Shown here: positions 1-10,724 of the stretch, in pieces
Numbering within the stretch: the stretch's first letter is position 1
Layout: each line of letters starts with the position of its first letter
Source: Catellatospora tritici
Lineage (GTDB): Bacteria > Actinomycetota > Actinomycetes > Mycobacteriales > Micromonosporaceae
Assembly (NCBI RefSeq): GCF_019083965.1
Contig: NZ_JAHRCY010000010.1
Location: 124,001 to 188,000 of the forward strand
Length of the DNA stretch: 64,000 nucleotides
Reading direction: 5' to 3'
The notes under the pieces: generated by a model
The model's input: only the letters and a program-made list of their open reading frames with translations
Told to the model about the DNA's origin: nothing
The model's database searches: none
Position numbers and translations under genes: made by a program

Positions 1-1
1 G

Positions 2-1087
2 GTCGCCTCCGGGGACACCATCGAACAACTGCCCGCGCTCATCGTCCAGGCACCCACGTGGACGGCCGACATCGAACACGCCCCGCTGCCCCGGGTCCTG
101 GTGGCATTCGACGGCGATATCTACAACGAGTACATGCCCGATGAGAGCACCGGGGACGGCGGGCCCCACCCCATCGGGCCGCTGACGCTGGTCGGCCCGC
201 GTGACCAGTACCGCAGCTTCGACCTGTCCCGGGCCGACGCGCCGTGGGACGGGACGGTGCTGCTGTCGCCGGACGGGCGATACGTCATGACCGGCCACGC
301 CGGGCGCACCCAGCTCCTCGACGTGACGACGGGCCGGAGCCGCATGCTGGAGGCGGGTTCGCCGCTGGCCTTCTCGCCGGACGGCCGCCAGGCGGTGCTC
401 GTCCACTGGGACCGCTCCGGGTACCCGGTGAGCGGCGAACTCCGCGTGGTGGCCGTCCCGACCGGCGAGGTCGCCTGGTCGGCACCGCTGGCGGACGGAC
501 CGCTGCCCCGGGAGGTGGACGCCGCCCTGTCGCCGGACGGGTCGACGTTGGCGGTGCAGCGGCATGGCGACTTCTACACGTACCGGCGCGGCGTCGGTGT
601 CGGCTGGCACCGTACTCTTGACGGCGAGCTGGCCGGGCAGCTCGCCTGGACCCCCGACGGTAAGAGCATCGCCGCCAACGACGGTTTTCTGTGCCTGGTG
701 GACGCGAAGACCGGCGCGACGGGTCGGTGTATCTCCTGGCAGTCCATGCTGCCGCGGATGCCCGTGCGGGAGCAGACCTTCGGCCCGACCACCGTCCTGG
801 CCTGGGAGGGCGATGTCCCGATCATCGCGCTGCCCAGGGACGTGGTACGGATGACCGAGGTGCCGGAACTCCTGATGCGGACCCCGCGGGGGACAGGCGC
901 CCTCGCTGTTTCGACCAGCCGGGTCAGCTGGAACCCGCGACAGCCGGGTCCGCCGGATCCGGGGCCGGCGATCGACCGCTTCCGCCCGCTGATAGACGGT
1001 GCAGGACTGGTGGTCGGGGGCCTGGTCCTGGTGTACGCCGTCGTCCGGCTGCGCCGACGTGCGCGCGGCCGGAGTTCCAGGGCGTAG
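2..1087 (+). CDS. Beta-propeller (WD40-like) membrane protein, 5' end outside window
   Basis: The reading frame is open to the left edge of the window, so the start lies outside. A GTG at 101 is possible but the residues before it (ending APLPRVL) look coding. The visible part has several SPDGR/TPDGK turns (LLSPDGRYVMT, LAFSPDGRQAV, LSPDGSTLAV, WTPDGKSIAA), which mark blades of a WD40/TolB-like propeller. Near the C-terminus there is one hydrophobic segment (GAGLVVGGLVLVYAVV) followed by an Arg-rich tail, so the propeller probably sits outside the cell and the short tail inside. No catalytic motif is visible. The role is unknown; upstream genes that might explain it are not in the window. Confidence 0.7.
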   Translation, partial: VASGDTIEQLPALIVQAPTWTADIEHAPLPRVLVAFDGDIYNEYMPDESTGDGGPHPIGPLTLVGPRDQYRSFDLSRADAPWDGTVLLSPDGRYVMTGHAGRTQLLDVTTGRSRMLEAGSPLAFSPDGRQAVLVHWDRSGYPVSGELRVVAVPTGEVAWSAPLADGPLPREVDAALSPDGSTLAVQRHGDFYTYRRGVGVGWHRTLDGELAGQLAWTPDGKSIAANDGFLCLVDAKTGATGRCISWQSMLPRMPVREQTFGPTTVLAWEGDVPIIALPRDVVRMTEVPELLMRTPRGTGALAVSTSRVSWNPRQPGPPDPGPAIDRFRPLIDGAGLVVGGLVLVYAVVRLRRRARGRSSRA

Positions 1088-1226
1088 CGCAGCTTAGGGT
1101 CCTGGACCGCCGCCCGTGGCCGGTGCGGCCCCTGGGGCTGGACGGATCTGCGGGACGCGTGGCAGTGGCCCAGATTACGGTGCCTGCCCAGGGGCTCCTG
1201 GTAGCGTGATCCTTGCCGGCACACCC

Positions 1227-1363
1227 GTGTGGGAGAGTCCGCGCGCGAGCGCGGCGCCGAAGGGGCAATTCCTCCCCGGAACCTCTCAGGCACCCGAACC
1301 GTACGGGCATGGCGACTCTGGAGCTCAGGCGCGACCGCCGGGGCGGGACCCGCGGGTCTCGCC
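1227..1363 (+). promoter_or_regulatory. Glycine riboswitch upstream of gcvP
   Basis: The leader has the conserved glycine aptamer strings in the right order: GTGTGGGAGAG, then CGCCGAAGGGGCAA, then CCCCGGAACCTCTCAGGCA, then the ACCG...GGGCATGG region and closing ACTCTGG (about 1227-1326). Only one aptamer is clear, not the tandem pair common in other bacteria. A GC hairpin follows at 1342-1363 (GGCGGGACCC paired with GGGTCTCGCC) and probably forms the expression platform. The element ends about 45 bases before the gcvP start, as expected for glycine-dependent control of the glycine cleavage system. Confidence 0.93.
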
Positions 1364-1408
1364 TGCGACAGAGGGGGAGGGCTTAGGTCCTCGACCCCGG
1401 AGTCTCAT

Positions 1409-4213
<2,805 letters not shown>

Positions 4214-4284
4214 TCGGCGGGCGAGAATTCCCCCGCGTCGCGCCGGCCTGGGCACTGCCTCGGGCCGGCCGGCGTGGCGGGGAC

Positions 4285-4302
4285 GGCGGCAGCTCTGCCG
4301 CC
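4285..4302. terminator. Hairpin between convergent gcvP and the DUF5999-type gene
   Basis: A compact stem (GGCGGCA, loop GCTC, TGCCGCC) lies between the two convergent genes. No T-run follows. It could end transcription from either side. Confidence 0.5.
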
Positions 4303-4328
4303 TGGGTGAGGGCCTTAGGGTGAGACCG

Positions 4329-4529
4329 TCAGGCCATGGCGTGCACCGCGGGACCGCGGTGCGGGGCGACGCTCGACCCGTCGGGGAGCAGCTCGCCGGT
4401 GTCCTCGAAGACGATGACGCCGTTGCAGAGCAGGCTCCAGCCCTGCTCCGGGAACGAGGCCACCACCTTGGCGGCATCGTGGTCGATGGCGTCTGCGGAC
4501 GGGCACTGCGGTTGGTGCTGGCACAACAT
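4329..4529 (-). CDS. Small DUF5999-type protein
   Basis: A 66-residue protein starting MLCQHQPQCPSADAID and containing EQGWSLLCNGVIVFEDTGEL and a C-terminal APHRGP. I recognise this pattern as the small actinobacterial DUF5999 family, often encoded as a single gene. The function is unknown. Two Cys near the N-terminus plus one in the core and several His could suggest a metal or redox role, but that is only inference. The ATG at 4529 is preceded by CGGAGAACCCCGAG, a good ribosome site. The frame continues further upstream but without family similarity. It is transcribed toward gcvP. Confidence 0.8.
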   Translation of the reverse strand: MLCQHQPQCPSADAIDHDAAKVVASFPEQGWSLLCNGVIVFEDTGELLPDGSSVAPHRGPAVHAMA

Positions 4530-4705
4530 CTCGGGGTTCTCCGCGATTCGGTTAGGGGTGAGGGCGTGGTTGCTCGGTCTGAGCTGAACCGGCGCCGGTG
4601 TGCGGTCGATCACATGAACAGTGACGCACGCTACCAAGCCGAACGAGCCTTTTACGAGCAGGTAACGCTGGGCGTTTTCATTTATCAACCGTTCGGACGA
4701 GACGA

Positions 4706-5917
4706 ATGAAGCCGGTCGGTCTATACCCCACCCATGGTCCGGCCAGGGACATCCCCGGCATTCCGGCCTCGTGCCGTGACCAGGCGTGGGAACGCTCCCG
4801 GTTCGAGTGGCGCGTGGGCGACCCCGGCGATCCAGCCGCCCTTGTCGAAGCTTTTCTGTCCCGTCATAACCTTATTGTGAATGATCTGTCCGGTAGGTGT
4901 TCTTCGGAAGTGCCCGATCCGGAACACGACATCTGCGGCGCGGCACTTTTCGTCTCCGCCGCGGGCGGGGCGGTGCTGGCGGGCGGCGCTCTGGGCGCGC
5001 CCAGCCCCGTACCCGCGGTCCCGGATGTGGTCGCGGTGGTTTACGAGCACTCCGCCACCGTACGCCCGCAGAGCGAACCGGACGCCCCGTCCGGGCAAAC
5101 GGACGGCGACTGGCGGTTGGGGCCTTGGCGGCCCTCCTGGACCCCCGCGGCGCACGCCGCAGCGGTGGAGCAGGTGCGCGCTTCGATCGCTCGCGGCGAC
5201 GTATACCAGGTCAACGTGGTCGGCCACGCCTCGGCCCCCTACGCCGGGGACCCGCTGCCCGCGCTGCGGCGGCTCACCCGGCTGGCCGGTGCCCGGTACG
5301 CCGGAATCCTGCGCGGGGACGGCTGGGCGATCGGCTGCGGCTCGCCCGAGACGCTGCTGCGGGTGCGCGACGGCGAGGCGCTGACCCGCCCCATCAAGGG
5401 CACCGCCCCGGCCACCGAGGCCGGGCGGGCCGAACTGCTCGCCTCGCCGAAGGAGCGGGCCGAGCATGTCATGATCGTCGACCTGATGCGCAACGACCTG
5501 TCCCACGTCGCCGTCACCGGATCGGTGCGGGTGCCGCGGCTGTTCGCGCTGCGCCCCTGGTGCGACCTGTGGCAGGCTGAATCGGACGTGACCGCGCGGA
5601 TCCGGCCCGGGACCGGGCTGGCCGACCTGTTGCGCGCGGTCTGCCCCGGCGGCTCGGTCACCGGGGCGCCCAAGCTCGCCGCGCTCGCCGAGATCGCCCG
5701 GCTGGAGCCGGTGGGGCGGGGCGTGAGCATGGGCGCGCTCGGCTGGATCGGCCGCGACGGCATCGACCTCGGGCTGACCATCCGCACCGCCGCCGTCGAC
5801 GAGGGTTTGGTGCACGTCTGGGCCGGTGGCGGCATCACCATCGACTCCGACCCCGCGGCCGAGGTGGCCGAGGCCGCCGCGAAGGCGGCCCCGGTCCGCG
5901 CCGCCCTACGCGGCTGA
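4706..5917 (+). CDS. pabB: Aminodeoxychorismate synthase component I (chorismate-binding)
   Basis: A chorismate-utilising enzyme of the anthranilate synthase component I/PabB superfamily, 403 residues. Hallmarks are PIKGTAPA (about residues 229-236), the catalytic stretch DLMRNDLSHV, and PGGSVTGAPK followed by GWIGRDG. The PIKGT lysine is typical of aminodeoxychorismate synthases, which make 4-amino-4-deoxychorismate for folate, rather than of TrpE. It is shorter at the N-terminus than many TrpE proteins. No glutamine amidotransferase (PabA) or lyase (PabC) gene is adjacent. The weak ribosome site is GGACGAGACGA before ATG 4706. An isochorismate or salicylate synthase is the less likely alternative. 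Confidence 0.85.
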   Translation: MKPVGLYPTHGPARDIPGIPASCRDQAWERSRFEWRVGDPGDPAALVEAFLSRHNLIVNDLSGRCSSEVPDPEHDICGAALFVSAAGGAVLAGGALGAPSPVPAVPDVVAVVYEHSATVRPQSEPDAPSGQTDGDWRLGPWRPSWTPAAHAAAVEQVRASIARGDVYQVNVVGHASAPYAGDPLPALRRLTRLAGARYAGILRGDGWAIGCGSPETLLRVRDGEALTRPIKGTAPATEAGRAELLASPKERAEHVMIVDLMRNDLSHVAVTGSVRVPRLFALRPWCDLWQAESDVTARIRPGTGLADLLRAVCPGGSVTGAPKLAALAEIARLEPVGRGVSMGALGWIGRDGIDLGLTIRTAAVDEGLVHVWAGGGITIDSDPAAEVAEAAAKAAPVRAALRG

Positions 5918-5963
5918 CCCGCGCCCCCGGTGGGCACCCAGGACGCAGGGGGCCGAAGCGTTG

Positions 5964-6009
5964 GGAAGGGCCCCTGCTACATCGCAGTGCGATGAGAAGG
6001 GGCCCTTCC
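5964..6009. terminator. Conserved GGGCCC intergenic hairpin (copy 1)
   Basis: A 12-bp perfect stem, GGAAGGGCCCCT (5964-5975) with AGGGGCCCTTCC (5998-6009), encloses a second small stem ATCGC-AGT-GCGAT. It lies between the convergent pabB and VWA genes, so it probably stops transcription from both sides. A related element lies at about 22331-22377. I recall hairpins of this GGGCCC type as frequent intergenic repeats in Micromonosporaceae. Confidence 0.85.
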
Positions 6010-6028
6010 TTTCTTCGGGCTGGTGGGG

Positions 6029-7777
6029 TCAGCTCGCGTCGAAGATGGCGCTCATGAGGACCTTGCCGATGTCGTACGACCGCTCGGAGCTGTAGGTGTT
6101 CACCCCGGTCGCGGCGCTGATCTTGGCGAGGGCCGCGCTGTTCTGCGGCTTGCCCAGTGCGATCGTCACGACCTTGACCGGACGGCTCTGATCCGCGCCC
6201 TTGATCTTCGCGGTGAGCTCGTCCAGCTTCAGGCCCTGCAACTGGTCGTCGTCAGCACCGTCGGACAGCAGCACGATCATGTTGGTGGCGTCGGGCACGT
6301 ACTTCTTCTGCATGGTCTGGTACGCCGCCCAGACCGTGTCGTACATGCCCGTGTTGCCGCCCGGCTCCAGCTCCTTGAGCTTCGACACCAGCGTGTCGCG
6401 CCGGGAGGCGGTCGCCCCGTTGGCGTCGAGGTCGTCGTCGAGCTTGCCGACCGGCACCACCTCGCGGTAGGCCTTGGTGCCCGACTGCTGCGACGAGAAG
6501 ACCCACAGGCCGACCTGCGCGTCGTCGCCGAACAGCTCGATCGCCGCGCCCGCGCCCGCCTTGGTCAGGTCCAGCTTGGTCATGCCGGTGCCGCGCACCA
6601 CGCCGCCCATGGAGCCGGACACGTCCAGCACCAGCAGCATGTTGGTGGGGCGGGTCAGCGCGGTCCAGGTGTTGACCGTCTGGGTGATCGACTCGCTCAG
6701 CAGCACGCCGCCGGGCAGCGCGGTCAGCTTGCCGATGACGCCGTTGTTCTGGGTCAGCTTCGGGCCGGGGACGCGGTTGGAGTCGCGGTAGCCCAGCGAC
6801 TGCACCTCGGTCCGGGCCGGCTCCTCGCGCAGGTACTGCAGGAAGGCCTGGGCGGCGGCGCTGCGCTCGGGGTTGGTCCACGCCGCGTTCTTCAGCACCA
6901 GGTATGGATTGTCCGCCTCGGTGGTGGCGTTCTGCGGGTAGACGGCCACCAGCGGCAGGTCCGGGTGGGCGTCGTTGTGCCGCACGATGTCCTGCTCCAG
7001 GGCCGGGAACGCGGTCAGCGTCTTGCCCTGGCCGGCGACGTACTCGGCGAACAGTTCCTCGGTGGTGTTCTTGTACACCGCCAGGCGCTGCTCGAGCTGG
7101 AACACCCGGCCCAGCTCGGTGGCGTCGACCTCGGTGTTGTCGTCGGCGTCGATGATCGCCGACAGCGCCAACAGGCCCGCGGTCGAGGTGGCCGGGTTGC
7201 TCATACCGATCTTGACGGACTTGTCCTGCGCGAGCTTGTCGAGCAGGTCCTTCCAGTCGAGCTTGGTGTTCGGCCAGTTCAGCTGCTCGGCCGACGCCCG
7301 CGGCATCGCGATCACGACGGGGGTGCGGGCGACGCTGGGCAGCAGGTCGGGCAGCAGGCGGTCGGCGGTCTCGCTGTTGGCGGCCGCCTTCTTCACCCAG
7401 GCGCTCGACGGCGGCACCCACACGTCCGGCGCCGGGCCCGACGCGGTCGGGTCCCAGTCGTGCGCCAGCGCCTCGACGGTGACCGAGGCCTCCTGCACGC
7501 CGATCGCGACCGAGGCGCACACGCCGTTGACCGACGGGTTGGTCTGCGCCCACTTGCCGGCCAGGTCCTGCAGCAGCGACGCGGTGCTGGGCGGGGCCAC
7601 GATGGTGGCCTGGGTGCTGCCGGAGCAGGCGTTCTTGATGAGGTACACGTAGCCGATGGTCAGGCCGGAGCCGACCAGTACCAGTGCCATCGGGATGACG
7701 AGCCAGGGTGCGATCTTGCGGCGCCGGCCGCCACCGCGCCGGTGCGATCGGACCGCGGAGCTACGGCCGTTCGGCAT
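6029..7777 (-). CDS. Membrane-anchored substrate-binding and VWA domain protein
   Basis: A 582-residue protein with a basic N-terminus, one membrane segment (about residues 23-45, APWLVIPMALVLVGSGLTIG) and a large outside part. Residues about 60-370 resemble a periplasmic-type binding protein (VIAMPRASAEQLNWPN, AVYPQNATTEADNPY). Residues about 380-582 form a von Willebrand A domain with the metal site DVSGSMGG (Asp385) and a late LLSDGADDD. The combination is a known actinobacterial architecture, usually annotated as substrate-binding and VWA domain protein. The ligand is unknown. ATG 7777 has GCGGAGG well placed before it. It stands alone, converging on pabB. Confidence 0.85.
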   Translation of the reverse strand: MPNGRSSAVRSHRRGGGRRRKIAPWLVIPMALVLVGSGLTIGYVYLIKNACSGSTQATIVAPPSTASLLQDLAGKWAQTNPSVNGVCASVAIGVQEASVTVEALAHDWDPTASGPAPDVWVPPSSAWVKKAAANSETADRLLPDLLPSVARTPVVIAMPRASAEQLNWPNTKLDWKDLLDKLAQDKSVKIGMSNPATSTAGLLALSAIIDADDNTEVDATELGRVFQLEQRLAVYKNTTEELFAEYVAGQGKTLTAFPALEQDIVRHNDAHPDLPLVAVYPQNATTEADNPYLVLKNAAWTNPERSAAAQAFLQYLREEPARTEVQSLGYRDSNRVPGPKLTQNNGVIGKLTALPGGVLLSESITQTVNTWTALTRPTNMLLVLDVSGSMGGVVRGTGMTKLDLTKAGAGAAIELFGDDAQVGLWVFSSQQSGTKAYREVVPVGKLDDDLDANGATASRRDTLVSKLKELEPGGNTGMYDTVWAAYQTMQKKYVPDATNMIVLLSDGADDDQLQGLKLDELTAKIKGADQSRPVKVVTIALGKPQNSAALAKISAATGVNTYSSERSYDIGKVLMSAIFDAS

Positions 7778-7960
7778 CGGGGCCTCCGCAATAAAAAGGG
7801 GTGGGGGTGGGGGTGGAGCATGTGTCGAGAACCACGGGGGCGGTGCTGGACCGGGACAGTCTAGGACGTTGTCAAGCCGGGTCGAACAGCCCGGACCATC
7901 TCGTGATCATCCGATTCGCTGAGTACACGACGAGGTCACGCGGGGTTACCCGGAACCGGG

Positions 7961-9112
7961 TCAGAGCACCACGAAATCCGGCTCGGGATGACGCAGGAAC
8001 GCGTGGTGCGAGATGTCCCAGCCGTACGCGCCGGTGCGGGCGAAGACCAGCACGTCCCCGACGCGCAGCCGGTCCACGTGCTGACCGCGGGCGAGCACGT
8101 CGCGGGGCGTGCACAGCTCGCCGACCGCGTCCACCGCCACATCCTGCACCTGCGGCCGGGGCCACGGGTACGGCCAGCGCTCGACCGGCAGCACCGTGCA
8201 CGGGTGGCTGTAGCCCCACGCCGCGGGCAGCCGGAAGTGGTGCGTGCCGCCGCGCAGCACCGCGAACCAGCGGCCGTGCGTCTGCTTGAGGTCGAGCACC
8301 TGCGCCGCGTACCAGCCCGCGTCGGCGGCCAGCCACCGGCCCGGTTCCACCACCAGCTCCACCCCGGCGGGCACGTCGACCCGCAGCGCGGCCGGGTCGA
8401 ACACGGCGTCACCGGTGTAGTCGACGCCGAATCCACCACCGGCGTTGACGCTGCGCAGCGCCACCCCGAACCTGTCGGCCACCAGCACCGACCAGTCCAG
8501 CGCCTCGGTGAGGAACCGGGCGTGCGCGGCGGCGTCGAGGTTGTTGGACACGGCGTGCAGGTGCCAGCCGGTCAGGTCGAGTCCGGGCAGCGTACGGGCC
8601 AGCGCCACCGCCTCCGGCAGTTGCGCCTCCTCGATCCCGAACGGGGTCGCCGCCCCGGCCATCGCGTGCGTGCCGGGCAGGCCGCCCTCGGCCCGGTTGA
8701 CCCGCAGCGTGATCATGGCAGTCTGGCCGACCTCGCCCGCGAGCAGGCTGAGGCGGCGCAGCTCGTGCACGCTCTCCACGTTCACGGTCGCGCGCAGGCG
8801 CAGGGCGGTGGCCAGCTCGGCGTCGGTCTTGGCCGGGCCGCCGAACACGATCCGGCGGGCCCCGGCCGCCTCGGCCAGCGCCAGCTCGCCACCGGAGGCG
8901 ACCTCCAGGCCGTCGCAGGCCCGCGCCGCCGCGCCGACCAGCGCCGGGTGCCCGTTGGCCTTGACCGCGTAGCAGACGGTCACGCCCGGCAGGGCGGCGC
9001 GCAGGCGGGCGACGCGGTCGGTGAGCACGGCCGGGTCGTACACGTACGCGCAGACCGGATCCGGTAGGGCGCGCAGCGCCTCGGCCACGCGCGGTGGCAG
9101 GTCAGCGGGCAT
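7961..9112 (-). CDS. PLP-dependent type III decarboxylase of the siderophore operon
   Basis: A fold type III (alanine-racemase-like barrel) amino-acid decarboxylase, 383 residues. The PLP lysine is Lys51 in CYAVKANGHP. The C-terminal active-site cysteine motif reads GELCTPRDV, the form seen in siderophore and antibiotic decarboxylases (SbnH, PvsE, BtrK types) rather than the DSGD form of lysine biosynthesis. Other landmarks are GGGFGVDYTG and VVEPGRW. It probably supplies a decarboxylated amine or acts on a citryl intermediate for the adjacent NIS synthetases. Its start overlaps the end of the preceding synthetase by 11 bases, so the two are translationally coupled. The exact substrate cannot be read from the sequence. 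Confidence 0.88.
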   Translation of the reverse strand: MPADLPPRVAEALRALPDPVCAYVYDPAVLTDRVARLRAALPGVTVCYAVKANGHPALVGAAARACDGLEVASGGELALAEAAGARRIVFGGPAKTDAELATALRLRATVNVESVHELRRLSLLAGEVGQTAMITLRVNRAEGGLPGTHAMAGAATPFGIEEAQLPEAVALARTLPGLDLTGWHLHAVSNNLDAAAHARFLTEALDWSVLVADRFGVALRSVNAGGGFGVDYTGDAVFDPAALRVDVPAGVELVVEPGRWLAADAGWYAAQVLDLKQTHGRWFAVLRGGTHHFRLPAAWGYSHPCTVLPVERWPYPWPRPQVQDVAVDAVGELCTPRDVLARGQHVDRLRVGDVLVFARTGAYGWDISHHAFLRHPEPDFVVL

Positions 9113-10724
9113 GCAACGGATTCTGCACGGGCACGTGTACGTCCCCCGACCCGGCCAGCCGCATCCGGGTCAGCGCCTTGTGCGGCACCGTCGACGCGGT
9201 GTAGAAGGCGCGGTCGGGATGCCCGGCCAGGGCGTCGTCGACGATCCGGCGCACCACGGCCCAGGCGTCGTCCTCGGCCAGCCCGTGTGACTGACCCAGC
9301 CGCAGCACCACCTCGCCCAGGTGCGCCTGGAACGCCGTGTAGCCCACCTTCGCCAACAGCACCGCCTCGTCGGCGGTGCCGATGACCGACCCCGGCCACA
9401 GTTGGAGCCCGACCCCGGAGGCGGTCAGCCGGCCCAGGTGCACGCGCATCCCGGCCAGGTCGCGGATGCCCATGCGGTGCGGGACGCCGTCGCGGAACAC
9501 CGGCACGCAGTTCTGCAGGTGCGCCTCCAGGCCGATGCCGTGCCGGGCGGCCAGGCGCAGCACCGGGGGCAGCAGCAGCTCGGCGTACTCGGTGAGGAAG
9601 CCCAGCGCCGCCGTTCGCGGCGCGGTGCTGCCGCGGGTGCGGGCGTACCGGTCGACCAGGCCGGACAGGACGGTGGCGCCGCTGACCGGGTCCAGGGCCG
9701 CCAGCGCGCTGCCGGGGACCGGCTCGTCACCGGGTTCGAGCAGGTCGCCGAGGCCGTCGCGGACGATGGTGCTGAGCTGCCGGGAGTCGCCGACCAGCCC
9801 GGCGGTGCCCGCCGGTTCGGTCATCAGCAGCAGCCGCTCGCCGTCCGGGTCACCGTCGAGCAGGCCGCTGAGCACCGTGGACAGGGCCGGGCCGTTGCGG
9901 GTCGAGGCGACGGAGATGGTGCGCCGGGTCGAGGTGACCTGGATGTCCAGGGACAGCTTCAGGTACGCCGCCGGGCCGGGCCGGTTGGTCAGCAGCACGG
10001 TGCGCAGCGCCGCCGTCGGCAGTGCGGGCAGCACCGGGTCGAGCACCCGCAGCGTGCCGTCGGTGAACAGCTCCGGCGACCGTCCGCGCAGGTGCCGCAG
10101 TTGCCAGATGTGCACCGGCAGCACCCGGCGCCCCGGCGGCGCCGCCACGCCCAACCGCTCGTCGAGGTCGTCGCCGAGCACCAGCTCCGGCGGCGCCGCG
10201 ACGAAACCGACGGCGGTCGACTCGGTCTCCAGGTCGTGCGCGATCATGTCGGCCGCGCCCCAGCCCAGCCGGGTCCGCCCGCACGGGTGCAGGTTGTGGC
10301 CCTCGGTGGCCAGCCGTTCCAGCCGGGCCACCCGCTCGTCCGGGTCGAGGTCGGCCAGCAGTGCGGGCAGGTCGGGCAGCCCCAGCGCGGCGGCGGCCGC
10401 GCGGTGGCCGGGGTCCTGCAGCGCGCGCCGGGCGTACGCCAGGGCCAGCCCGTGCACCGCGCTGTCCAGCTCGGCCCGCAGCCCCGCGTGGTCCACCAGC
10501 GACAGCGGGTCGTCGGCGACCGGGCCGAGCACGACCCGGTCGAAGCCGTGCACCGGGCCCCGGAAACGCAGCCGCGCGTCGCCGATGTCCTCCCGCCACA
10601 GCGCCTCGGCCAGCCGGGTCGCCACCGCCGACCGCGCCCGCGGCAGTGCGTCGCGGTATCCGTCGAGCAGGTCCGGGGCGATCCCGGCCAGCTCGGCGGC
10701 CATCGAGCCGTCGAGCGTGCGCAT
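9102..10724 (-). CDS. IucA/IucC-type NIS siderophore synthetase (second)
   Basis: A 540-residue member of the NRPS-independent siderophore (NIS) synthetase family, which joins carboxylates such as citrate to amines or alcohols with ATP. Family marks are HPCGRTRLGW, LKLSLDIQVTSTRRTIS, RNGPALSTVL, and GIGLEAHLQNCVPVF followed by RDLAGMRV. The start ATG overlaps the stop of the upstream synthetase as TGATG, and its own stop overlaps the decarboxylase start. The usual Lys of the HPxxKxRxG signature is Arg here, as in its partner. It is probably distinct in substrate from the first synthetase, as paired NIS enzymes usually are. Confidence 0.93.
   Translation of the reverse strand: MRTLDGSMAAELAGIAPDLLDGYRDALPRARSAVATRLAEALWREDIGDARLRFRGPVHGFDRVVLGPVADDPLSLVDHAGLRAELDSAVHGLALAYARRALQDPGHRAAAAALGLPDLPALLADLDPDERVARLERLATEGHNLHPCGRTRLGWGAADMIAHDLETESTAVGFVAAPPELVLGDDLDERLGVAAPPGRRVLPVHIWQLRHLRGRSPELFTDGTLRVLDPVLPALPTAALRTVLLTNRPGPAAYLKLSLDIQVTSTRRTISVASTRNGPALSTVLSGLLDGDPDGERLLLMTEPAGTAGLVGDSRQLSTIVRDGLGDLLEPGDEPVPGSALAALDPVSGATVLSGLVDRYARTRGSTAPRTAALGFLTEYAELLLPPVLRLAARHGIGLEAHLQNCVPVFRDGVPHRMGIRDLAGMRVHLGRLTASGVGLQLWPGSVIGTADEAVLLAKVGYTAFQAHLGEVVLRLGQSHGLAEDDAWAVVRRIVDDALAGHPDRAFYTASTVPHKALTRMRLAGSGDVHVPVQNPLHAR

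Noticed and set aside
6023-7864. Long open frame opposite the VWA gene, and similar long frames opposite gcvP, the siderophore genes and cydAB
   Set aside because: They are antisense mirrors caused by high GC content; their products are Arg/Gly/Ala-rich and match no family, while the opposite strand encodes clear enzymes.
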